From JARRNE01 sp963824085 (GTDB lineage Bacteria; Pseudomonadota; Gammaproteobacteria; Chromatiales; Chromatiaceae): a DNA stretch of 64,000 bases. A model generated the notes under the pieces. It ran no database searches and had not been told where the DNA came from. It worked only from the letters and a program-made list of their open reading frames with translations. Shown one piece after another: positions 19,191 through 27,563 of the stretch (position 1 is the stretch's first letter; each line of letters starts with the position of its first letter). The stretch is taken from the NCBI GenBank assembly GCA_963824085.1, contig CAWGNT010000026.1:106848-170847 (forward strand), in the 5' to 3' direction. The position numbers and the translations under genes are program-made.

Positions 19191-20658
19191 AGGCGTCGCT
19201 GGGCATCTCCGGCGCGCGCATCAGGGCGCCGGCGATGGTGAGCACCGCTAGGTCGACGCCGGTCTGCAGCAGGATCTCGCCGGTCGAAGCCGGCTTGGCC
19301 CCGGGAGGCAGTGGCGGCGGCGTGATCTTGTTCCACACCAGGGCCCGAGCCGCCAGGGTGCCGTAGGCGCCGCCCAGACGCGCGGCGTTGGCCAGCAGCC
19401 CGGATTCGCCGAGGCGGGCGGTGATGCGCGCATCCACGCCGCCCAGCAGGCGGAACAGGAAGTAGTCCTTGACCGCTTCGCCCGCCACGCCGCCCACCGA
19501 CCAGGGCCGGCCCTGGTTGTTGGTCAGGACCAGGCGGGTACCGGTGAAGGTGAGCGAGCCGACGATACCCGCGCCGGTGCGCCCCAGGGCGGCCACTTCG
19601 GGAACGGCCATGACCGCGCGCATGGCGCCGATGCCGATCAGCGTGGCGGCGATGTTGGTGAACCACGTGACCCGCCGCTCGTAGGTGGCGATGGACTCGA
19701 TGCGCTCGCCGGCAAAGTTGAATGCCGTTTCGGACGAGCTGCGCAGGCGGTCCATGCCGTCGCGGGTCGGTACGCCGCCGACGATTTTGGCCAGGGCGGA
19801 GGCGACCATGTTCAGGGCGGCCGCGTTGTCCTGGTTGATCTGGTAGGACTCCAAGGTGTTGTCGGCCAGCAGCTTCCCCTGCTCGCACAGGCTGCGCCCG
19901 AGCACCACGGAATCGGCCTGCAGCTGCAGTTTGTTCAGGTTCTCGGAGTGGGCCGTGACGTAACCCATGCGCGCCTCCAGGCTCTGGGAGGCGTCCGGCG
20001 CCGCGTCGATGAAGGCGTCCAGCGCGTGCACGGTGGCGGACCGGCGCTCCTCCAGGCTGGCGATGTTGTCGCGCTGCCGACAGGATGTGATAGGGCAGGC
20101 CATCGGAGAACTGGCCGTAATCGTCCGGCGAAATCTCCGTCGCGATGTCCTTGCGCATTTCCATGGCGGTACCCACGAAAGCGTCCGCCACGTTGTTCAG
20201 CCAGTCGTCCCGCGCGGTGTCCACCTCGGTCAGGCTGGCGGCCAGGTCGGTGGTCAGCAGCGCGCCGAGCAGGTTGGTGAGCTTCTCGTTAAGGGTCGCG
20301 ATGGCAGCGGTCACGCCCTGGTTGCCGCCCGGATCGACCGCCACGCGCTTGATCGTGCGGCCGTCTCCAGGGCGCTGACACTGGCATCCAGCGCCAGCTG
20401 CGCCTCTTGCAGCGCATCGCCGCTCAGCCACGGGTAGAGCCGCCGGTAGCCCTCGAACTTCGCTTTAAGCCAGACAACGTCCTGGGGGAAGTCGCGCTCT
20501 GCCATGGCCTTCATGAGGTCCAGGCGGGCGTTCATGGCGAACAGGGTGTCGCTGCCGGCATTCGGCGCGGCGCTCGCCGGCAGGCGGCTGAGCAAGTTGT
20601 CGCCCAGGTCGATGCGGCGCGCCATGGCGGCGTCGATCAGCAGGCCCAGGTTGGGCAT
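19180..20658 (-). pseudogene. Middle of the giant DUF4157 effector gene, split over three frames
   Basis: Protein-like sequence runs continuously but changes frame: 20658 to about 20370 in one frame (MPNLGLLIDAAMARRIDLGDN...), about 20370 to 20095 in a second (NEKLTNLLGALLTTDLAASL...), and about 20090 to 19185 in a third (SLEARMGYVTAHSENLNKL..., then a hydrophobic stretch FTNIAATLIGIGAMRAVMAVPEV and a VGSLTFTGTRLVL segment), after which it joins the deaminase frame. Each segment is long, rich in normal amino-acid patterns, and reads straight into the next with a one-base shift. Either the assembly has several indel errors or the gene is decaying. Confidence 0.7.
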
Positions 20659-21806
20659 CCGGATTCCCGTTCCGAGTCGTCCAGGTCGGTCGGCTCCAGG
20701 TGGTTGAGCAGCATCTCGATGCCCATGACGATGTCGAAATCGTTCCAGGTATACAGTTCGGCAGGGGACAGCGAACTCTGGGTGGGGTCCATCCAGCGTT
20801 GCACCCCGGCGCGGCCCGCCGCTGCCTGCTGGGCGGCATGGGCGCCCTCGTGGGCGACCACCCGGCTGGATGCGCCGTGGCCCAGGTATATGTCCGCCCC
20901 GTAGGTTAAGGCGCGGGCGCCGAGCGTTCGGGCGAGGTGGGGGGCGTAGTGCACGCGAACTGTGGCCAAGTTCACCCCGGTGAGCGCCTCCAGGGGGCGG
21001 CGCAAGGTGCCGAGGTCGTTGCCGCCAGGCCGCGGCGGCCGGGGGGGCGGCGGCCCCGGGGCTGTGCCCGCGTTCGGGGCGACGGCGTTGCGGGCGTCGC
21101 CGGGCGGCGGCAACGGCGGGGGCGTCGTCCCGCCGCCGCTCGTCAGCAAGACGGCGGCGGCTAGCCGGTCGGCTTCGGCCTCGTCGTCGTCCGCCGCGCC
21201 GCCGCGGTCTGCCGCCGCGCCACCGTCGGCTGGCGCGTCGTCGCCGTCCCCATCGCTGTCCAGGTCCGGCATTTCGGTCGCCGTCGGCCGTTCCGACTCG
21301 GGGTTGGCTTCTTCCCTTGTCGGCATAAGGGCGGCCAGGGCCTCGTCGGGCCCCTTGAGATCACGTTCGGGCGCGAGCGATTCGGGTGAGATGACGGTCG
21401 TGGCCGTATCGGAGCGACGTGCTCCATGGATGGATCTTGCAGCCGATTCAGTGGTGGGACGCGAGTATTCGGCCGCCGCTGTAGCCGCCCCGTGGGCAAC
21501 GGCCTCATTGGGGTTCGTCGGTTCTTCGAGGCGTTCGCCTTCGGCTTCACTCGCCGCGACGTCCGAACGCGGCGGGACCGTCTCCCGCGTGCGGCCCGCC
21601 GGCCCGAGCCACGGCTGCTCGGTGGGTCCGCCGGACGATTCAGGGCCGTCACGCGGCTGCCTGGACCAGCCCGTTTGTCCCGCCAGGAAACGGGGCAGGC
21701 CGCTCGCCGCACCGATCTCCTGTTCTTCCGGCCGCGCCGTATCGGTCTTCGTGCGGCGGTCGCAGGCGTGGTCCCGTTTGACGTGCCGAGGTGCGGCGAA
21801 ACTCAT
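20637..21806 (-). CDS. N-terminal DUF4157 part of the giant effector
   Basis: 389 residues before the first frame break near 20655. The start ATG overlaps the AAA+ ATPase stop by 4 bp (ATGA). Residues 1-270 are Pro/Ala/Glu/Asp rich and disordered, including an acidic run in the middle. The DUF4157 domain (about 285-355) reads LEALTGVNLATVRVHYAP, ALTYGADIYLGHG and VVAHEGAHAAQQ, with a zincin-type HExxH (HEGAH) in place of the more usual HELAH. DUF4157 proteins are the characteristic cargo of eCIS loci. The remainder of the gene continues in other frames to 15803; the repaired product would be about 2000 residues. Confidence 0.8.
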   Translation of the reverse strand: MSFAAPRHVKRDHACDRRTKTDTARPEEQEIGAASGLPRFLAGQTGWSRQPRDGPESSGGPTEQPWLGPAGRTRETVPPRSDVAASEAEGERLEEPTNPNEAVAHGAATAAAEYSRPTTESAARSIHGARRSDTATTVISPESLAPERDLKGPDEALAALMPTREEANPESERPTATEMPDLDSDGDGDDAPADGGAAADRGGAADDDEAEADRLAAAVLLTSGGGTTPPPLPPPGDARNAVAPNAGTAPGPPPPRPPRPGGNDLGTLRRPLEALTGVNLATVRVHYAPHLARTLGARALTYGADIYLGHGASSRVVAHEGAHAAQQAAAGRAGVQRWMDPTQSSLSPAELYTWNDFDIVMGIEMLLNHLEPTDLDDSERESGCPTWAC

Positions 21807-23797
21807 CTGCTATCGGCTTCCATGACGGTCGACACGTCCAGGGCGGGTGGGGGCACCTTGCCCAGCTTCCGGTACTCCGCCACCGTCCCGGCGAGCAGGT
21901 GTCCGAGCCCTATCCGGCAGCCTCGCGCCCGGGCAAAGGCGGCGGCGGCGAGGACCACGTTGCGGATATGGCCTCCGGCCAGGTCGCAGTTGGCGGCTAC
22001 CCGGTTCAGCTCGGCGACGCCGAGGTCGTGCTGGTGACCCAGGTGAGCCTGCCACAGGGCGCGCCGCTCCTCCGGCGCCGGCAGGGGAAACTCGACGATG
22101 GCGTCGAGGCGGCGGGTGAAGGCGCTGTCGAAGCGGGCGCGGCTGTTGCTGGTCAGCACCGCGATGCCCTCGAAGGACTCGATGCGCTGCAGCAGGTAGT
22201 TCGTCTGGGCGTTGGCAAAGCGGTCGTTGGCGTCCTTGACCTCGGTGCGCTTGCCGAACAAGGCGTCGGCCTCGTCGAACATCAGGATCACCTCGGCGTG
22301 CTCGGCCCGGGCGAAGAGCTTGGCCAAGTTCTTCTCGGTCTCGCCGATGTACTTGCTGGTGACGCTGGCCAGGTCCACCCGGTACAGGGGCAAACCGAGG
22401 CGGGTGGCGAGCCAGCCCACCGCCAGCGTCTTGCCGGTGCCCGAGGGGCCGTAGAAGAGTGCGCGGACGCCCGGCCTGTGGCGGGCACGGGCGGCGGGGC
22501 CCAGGCTTGCCGCGACGCCGTCGCGGCCGGTGCAGCGCTGCTCCAGTGCCAGTAACTCGGCCCCCAGCGAGGGGGGCAGCACCAGGGCGTCGTCGGCGAT
22601 GGCCTCCGGGAGCAGCTGGGCGAGGGTGCCCAGGTCGGCGGCGGCGCCGCTGCGGGCGGTGCGGGCGAGGGTGGGGAAGGTCAGCCCGACGTCGCCCCGG
22701 AGGGCGCTCTCTAAGCGTCCCGCCTGGGCAAGGTCGTGGATACGCGCGCTGGAGTGGCGATAGCGGCGGCCGAGGGCGGCGGCCAGGGCCGGGTCACCGG
22801 TAGCCGTTTGCCACAGGGCGATGCGCTCCCCGGCGGCGGGGACCCCGACGCGCCAGTTTGTCACCGGCGTGCCGTCGCGCTCGAAACCGCCGTCGGGGCC
22901 GGCGGCTACCAGCAGCGGGCCGGCATAGCCGTGCAGGGCCGGCAGGCTTGCCTGTTCCCCCGGGGCCAGCTCGCGGCACAGGACGGGCACCCGGCCGGTG
23001 AGCCAGAGCCAGGGGCCGAGACCCGCGGGCGGCTCGCCCTCGATCAGTGCTACCTCGGCGTCCAACCCCCGGGCCACGGTGCGGGCCAGGGCCTGGGCCT
23101 CTTTGGGGTGGCCGCAGCGGATCGCGAGGTTGCTGGCGCCCCCCTCGACCCCAACGCCGGCGGCGAGGGCGCGAGCATAGCAGGCCGCCGCCTGTTGCAG
23201 CGACGGCGGTAGTGGCGGTTCGTCGCCGGCGGCGGTGCGCACCCCGGGCCAGAGCGACGACAGGCCCCCCAGAGCGAGAGCCAGGGGTGTGGGCACGCGC
23301 AAGGCCTGCTCGGGAAGGGGCCGGGCATCGCCGGCGAGCTGAAGGGCGCCGGCTTCCCTGGCCGGGCCCGTGGCGAGCTCGGCCAGATAGGACGTAACTC
23401 GGGCATCTCCTATGCGGTTCGCCACTGTGGCCACCAAGCCGGCGCCAGGCCAGGCGCCGCCGGTGGGCGTCTGCAGCCAAGCAAGAGCGCGGCCGGCCAT
23501 CAGGTCCAGCTCGACCGAGGTTGCCAGGGCCAGGGCCAGCAGCTCGGCAAGCCCGAGCTCAAGGTGAACGGCGAGGGCATGGAGCGGCACGTCGGATTCC
23601 GGTGGAGCCTCCGCCCAGCGGTGCCAGAAAGTGGCGACGTCGCCCTCGGCACCCTCGGCCTCCAGGACCTGGCGGCGCCAGCCTGCGAGCCACTCGGCCT
23701 CGGCGCCGCCCTCGGCCCCGTCGCCCGCCAGCACGGCGTAAGCCAGCCCCGCCAGAGACGGTGCTGCCGCGGCCGGCGGGCGGTCGCGTGCGTTCAC
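21803..23797 (-). CDS. eCIS AAA+ ATPase (Afp15/Pvc15-like)
   Basis: 664 residues from a GTG that overlaps the preceding stop (GTGA). The N-terminal 420 residues are helical and Leu/Ala rich. The AAA+ module follows: Walker A GPSGTGKT (about 449-456), VDLASVTSKYIGETEKNL, Walker B VILMFDEADALFGKR, a sensor LTSNS and FTRRLDAIVEFPLP with arginine fingers. This ATPase is a core eCIS component, required for assembly or cargo loading in Afp and PVC. Its stop overlaps the ATG of the DUF4157 deaminase-like effector, which ties the effector to the machine. Confidence 0.95.
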   Translation of the reverse strand: MNARDRPPAAAAPSLAGLAYAVLAGDGAEGGAEAEWLAGWRRQVLEAEGAEGDVATFWHRWAEAPPESDVPLHALAVHLELGLAELLALALATSVELDLMAGRALAWLQTPTGGAWPGAGLVATVANRIGDARVTSYLAELATGPAREAGALQLAGDARPLPEQALRVPTPLALALGGLSSLWPGVRTAAGDEPPLPPSLQQAAACYARALAAGVGVEGGASNLAIRCGHPKEAQALARTVARGLDAEVALIEGEPPAGLGPWLWLTGRVPVLCRELAPGEQASLPALHGYAGPLLVAAGPDGGFERDGTPVTNWRVGVPAAGERIALWQTATGDPALAAALGRRYRHSSARIHDLAQAGRLESALRGDVGLTFPTLARTARSGAAADLGTLAQLLPEAIADDALVLPPSLGAELLALEQRCTGRDGVAASLGPAARARHRPGVRALFYGPSGTGKTLAVGWLATRLGLPLYRVDLASVTSKYIGETEKNLAKLFARAEHAEVILMFDEADALFGKRTEVKDANDRFANAQTNYLLQRIESFEGIAVLTSNSRARFDSAFTRRLDAIVEFPLPAPEERRALWQAHLGHQHDLGVAELNRVAANCDLAGGHIRNVVLAAAAFARARGCRIGLGHLLAGTVAEYRKLGKVPPPALDVSTVMEADSR

Positions 23798-25521
23798 GGG
23801 CGGCCCCTCTGTACGTAGTGGTAGGTGACGACCCGCCCCATCCAGGGTACCCAGCCCGGATCCAGGTCGAGCCCCGTCCGGCGCAGGCGCAGGTCGGCCT
23901 GGCGGTGGTCGAAGACCAGGTCGGCATGCGTGCGGCTCAGGGCAAGCTCGGCGGGGCGCCGGACCAGGTCGGCAAGCCCGGTGCGGGCGAAGCGGCGCAG
24001 CCAGCGGCGGCAGGCGGTGAGCCAGGCCGCGGTCGCCAGCGCGACCAAGTCTGTGTCGGCGGCGGCGCCTTCGTCGCGCGCCGTACGCAGCAGCGGCACC
24101 AAGGGGCGCGGCTGCGGACCGCGCCAGGCGCCGAGTGGCAGGTGGCCCGCGGCGTCGGTTAGGCATCCCGCGCCGCTGCCGCCCCAGCGGCGCAATGGAC
24201 CGCGTCCGCGTGTCAGGCCGGTGTGCCAGCGCTGCGGCGCGACGAAACGGCGCGGTGGCCGACCTGTGGCGGCGGCGCGGGCCACGAGGCGCCAGGCCGG
24301 GTCCGTGGGGGCGATATCCAGGCGTGTGAGGATTCGGGCGAAGAGGCGGCAAGGAAGCTCCTGGCGCGCCCACTCCGGGTGCTCGGCCAGCCAGTTCGGA
24401 TAGCCGAGGTGGACCAGGACCGGGATCAGAAACAGCAGTCCACCGGCGGCCGTGGGCTGGCCGGAGAAATCGAAACAAACGGCTGTGCCGGGGAAGCGCC
24501 GCGTGCCGGCGGCGGCGAGCGCGGGCGCCGAGGCGGAAGTACCCCACCGCGCGTCCGGGCTGCCAACACGTCCTGATCGCGGCCGCAGCGCTGCGGGACT
24601 CCCGGCCCCCATCAGTGGCATCCCTGGCTGCACCTGCTGCACTGCGGCGCCGGCATCGGCCGTGGACAGCGGGGCGCTCGTGGTCGGCTTGGCACTGGCA
24701 CCGGCGGAACGGGCTCGTGCCGCCCCCGGGGGCGGCATCCGCCCAGTCGCCGGTGGCGTCGATGGTCGCTCCTTCGGCCTTTGGCCGAAGATCGATGTTC
24801 CCGCTCGCTGGGCCGGCACTTCTCCGGGTACGCCCGCGGCGTCCAGCAGGCGGCAGATCAGTAGCCAGCGCGGGTCGACGGCAGCTGTCCGAGCACCGAG
24901 CCCCTCGGCGGCGGCGTTCGGCGCCGCCCGGTCCATCGCGGCCGGGAGCGGAGGCGACAGCCCCGCGTACCGTGCCAGCAGCGGCACGTCGACGGCTTCC
25001 AAGGCGGTGGCCAGGGTCTCGGCATGGCCGGCGGCCGCCAGCGCCGCGGTCCACGCCGGCAGGGCAGTCGGGGCTTCCGGACGGGCCGCCAAGTCGTGGG
25101 CCAGCGCGCGCAGCGCTTGGGGCAGGGACATGGTGGGGCGCCAGGAGGGAACGGCCAGGGCCCAGTACCACGCGCCGGGTGATCGGCCCTCGGCCAGCAC
25201 GAGGGCCAGGCTGGTGACGGCGTCCAGATGGTCGTGGAACCACACGGCGGGTGCTGCCTCGGCGCCGGCGGCGCCACCATGGACGGCGGCCGCCGCCAGC
25301 GGCGCCACCCGCCGCTCCAGGGCCAAAGCCACGGTCTGGGGCGGCGCCTCGGTGTCGATGGGGGCCAGGGCCAGCCGCCGCACCAGCAGCAGGCGGCCCC
25401 CGCGGTCTGGCAGGCTGGCGGTGCGCAAGGCATCCTCAAGGAGCAGGGCGGCTCGCTGTACGCCCGCCCGGTCCCTACCGCGCAGGCGCAGTTGATGCAC
25501 GGTGCGGGTGGCGGCGATCAC
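23794..25521 (-). CDS. CIS tape-measure family (CIS_TMP-like) protein
   Basis: 575 residues with a GTG start, 10 bp after the previous stop; the stop overlaps the ATPase start by 4 bp. The opening, RTVHQLRLRGRDRAGVQRAALLLEDALR, resembles the start of proteins annotated as contractile injection system tape measure (CIS_TMP), and the central segment AAGGLLFLIPVLVHLGYPNWL resembles their conserved GLVLLxPFLPxLFExLGL stretch. An Arg/Trp-rich C-terminal region ends in WVPWMGRVVTYHYVQRG. A low-complexity Pro/Ala insert lies around 240-340. It is not a long coiled coil, so whether it really sets tube length is uncertain. Assignment rests on motif resemblance and position beside the ATPase. Confidence 0.65.
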   Translation of the reverse strand: MIAATRTVHQLRLRGRDRAGVQRAALLLEDALRTASLPDRGGRLLLVRRLALAPIDTEAPPQTVALALERRVAPLAAAAVHGGAAGAEAAPAVWFHDHLDAVTSLALVLAEGRSPGAWYWALAVPSWRPTMSLPQALRALAHDLAARPEAPTALPAWTAALAAAGHAETLATALEAVDVPLLARYAGLSPPLPAAMDRAAPNAAAEGLGARTAAVDPRWLLICRLLDAAGVPGEVPAQRAGTSIFGQRPKERPSTPPATGRMPPPGAARARSAGASAKPTTSAPLSTADAGAAVQQVQPGMPLMGAGSPAALRPRSGRVGSPDARWGTSASAPALAAAGTRRFPGTAVCFDFSGQPTAAGGLLFLIPVLVHLGYPNWLAEHPEWARQELPCRLFARILTRLDIAPTDPAWRLVARAAATGRPPRRFVAPQRWHTGLTRGRGPLRRWGGSGAGCLTDAAGHLPLGAWRGPQPRPLVPLLRTARDEGAAADTDLVALATAAWLTACRRWLRRFARTGLADLVRRPAELALSRTHADLVFDHRQADLRLRRTGLDLDPGWVPWMGRVVTYHYVQRGRP

Positions 25522-25531
25522 GGCGGCGGCC

Positions 25532-27360
25532 TCAGGCGCTCAGGCGCAGCGGTGTGGTGGCGAAGGTGATGCCGGCGGAGTCGGCGAACTGCACCCGGGC
25601 CGTGGTGTCGAGGTCCACCGAATCCTGGCTGGTCTGCAGCACCCGGGCCGACGCCTCGGCACCGCCGACGTCCTCCACTACCGCCCGCACCACTAGCTTG
25701 CTGGCCTGGTACACCACGGCCTGCATGCCCACCCGCAGCCCACCCGCCTGCAGGGGTAGCAAGGGGATGCGCAGCCCCGGGCGGGCGGTTACCGGGCGTG
25801 GGATGCGCCCGGCGATGATGCGGTCCACTGGGGCGTCGCTGGCCAGCAGCAGGCACATGCGGACGATGTCGTTCACCAGGGATTGGGCCCGGGCCTCGGT
25901 GGCCGAAGCCTGCGAGAACAGCCAGTCCGCCAGGCCCTGCATCCGCTGCCGGTCTCCGTAGGCGATCTCGGACCAGCGTGGCAGGTTGGCCAGATTGCGC
26001 AAGTTGGGGGCGCTGTCGAGCTCGGACAGGGTGGTGGCCCAGTCGAGTCGGATCGCCGGCAACACGCCCGAGAGCTCGGCGTGGAGGCAGGCGCACACCT
26101 CGGCGAAGCCGTTGTAGAAGGCGGCGGCGCGGCGGGTCGAAGCACCGGTGCCGTGGCTGCCGGCCATCAGGTCGCCCAGGGAGACCACCTGCACCGCCTG
26201 CTGGAAGGCACCTTGCCACGTCAGGGCGCCCAGGCGTACCGAGTCGATCCGCAGGGCGCCGGCGCGCACCCTGGTCACCGCCTCGAGGTGCTTGGCGGTG
26301 ATGCTGGCGACAGCCGCCGCCAAGCCGGTTTCCGTCGTCGCGGAAACGGTCGCCGCCGGCGCCGCGATGGCGAGGCGGGTGCGTGACTGCGCCGTCTGCA
26401 CCGCCTTTACCAGCAGGTCCACCCGCGTCAGCTCGTCTAGCCAGGTCGTGCCCTGGTCGAACCAGGATGCCGGGGCGTCCCGCAGCACCACCAGCATATC
26501 GGCCAACTGGTCGGGGATGTCCGGATGGCTGCGCCGGCAGGCGGGCACCGCCGGCTCCACCAGACCCGGGTCGATGCTGCGCGCCGGCGACGCCAGGAGG
26601 TTGTCGGCGTCCCGCGGGCGGGCAAAGGCGAGGAAGCGCACTTCGGACGCCAACACCGCTTTGCGTCGTGCGTTGACGGCGTCGAGCCGGTCCTGCTCCT
26701 CGGCCATCAGGGCGCGGGTGACGGCCACGTCGTGGCGTGCCTCGCCGAGCGTATCGGACCAGGCGCGCTCGGCGGCCGCCGCCGCTTGGTAGTCAGACTG
26801 CAGGCGGCTGAGCGCCTGCCGGGAGGCGGCGATCGCGTCCCGGTACCGCCGCACCCGGCCCTCCACCTGGCGCAGCAGCGCCACCGTGGTGTCCGAGGTG
26901 TCGGCGGCGTCGGAGAATTGTAGAGACTCGTCGGCGTCGACGGGGTTGCCATCGGGGTCGTGGTGCGGTGGTGCCAGCACCAGCTTGGAGAGCAGCGCCG
27001 CGCGCTGGGTGAGGTCGAGGAAGTTGGCGAAGGGCAGCCGGCGCGCCGCTAGGGCCGCCCCGTCGTCGCCGAGGAAGGGGTCGTCGCGGACGCCGATCAC
27101 CGCCAGGTCGGTGAACAGGCCCGATGTCTCGCCCGGCTGCCCCGGCGTGGCGCTATCCTCCTCGCGAAGGTCGTCGGCGAGGGCCAGCAGCCGGTTCACG
27201 GCGTCCTGGCGCGAGGCGCCGGTGTAGTCGCGGGACTCCTTGGCCTTTGGCTCGGCCAGCCGCTGGGCGATGCTCATGGTGCGGATGGTGGCGCTGCCCA
27301 CGAGCGGGTTGGCGTTGGCGATATCGATGGGGGTGAAGCCGGTACCGGCTTGATGACCGG
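25532..27360 (-). CDS. eCIS accessory protein, C-terminal part of a probable giant protein or separate gene
   Basis: About 600 residues that read naturally from GTGFTPIDIANANPL (near 27345); an ATG at 27277 (MSIAQRLAEPKAKESRDYTG) would give 581 residues. Content is helical with a coiled-coil-like centre (VEGRVRRYRDAIAASRQALSRLQSDYQAAAAAERAW) and a beta-rich end (LQAGGLRVGMQAVVYQASKLVVRAVVEDVGG). I do not recognise the family. Upstream of 27345 protein-like sequence continues in another frame and then joins the 27564-29933 frame, so this may be the second half of a single protein of about 1460 residues broken by two frameshifts. Confidence 0.65.
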
Positions 27361-27563
27361 TGTGATCCCGGTGTCGAGCCGGACGTCGGCCGGGGTGGTT
27401 TCGGTCAGCTTGAGGCGGGTATCGATGGTGCGGACGGTTCCGACGGTGCCGCCGAGGCTGATCGACCTGGACCGCGGCGCCGATATTGAGGGCGCTGTGG
27501 GCGGCCCGGTGGTGCCGCCGGTACCGGAGCTCGCCGGCGATCGGATGCCGGCGCCCGCTGCTG

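Noticed and set aside
23800..25243. AAA+ ATPase frame open upstream to 25243
   Set aside because: The extra part is a shadow of the CIS_TMP-like gene; GTG 23797 overlaps that gene's stop as in other junctions of the operon.
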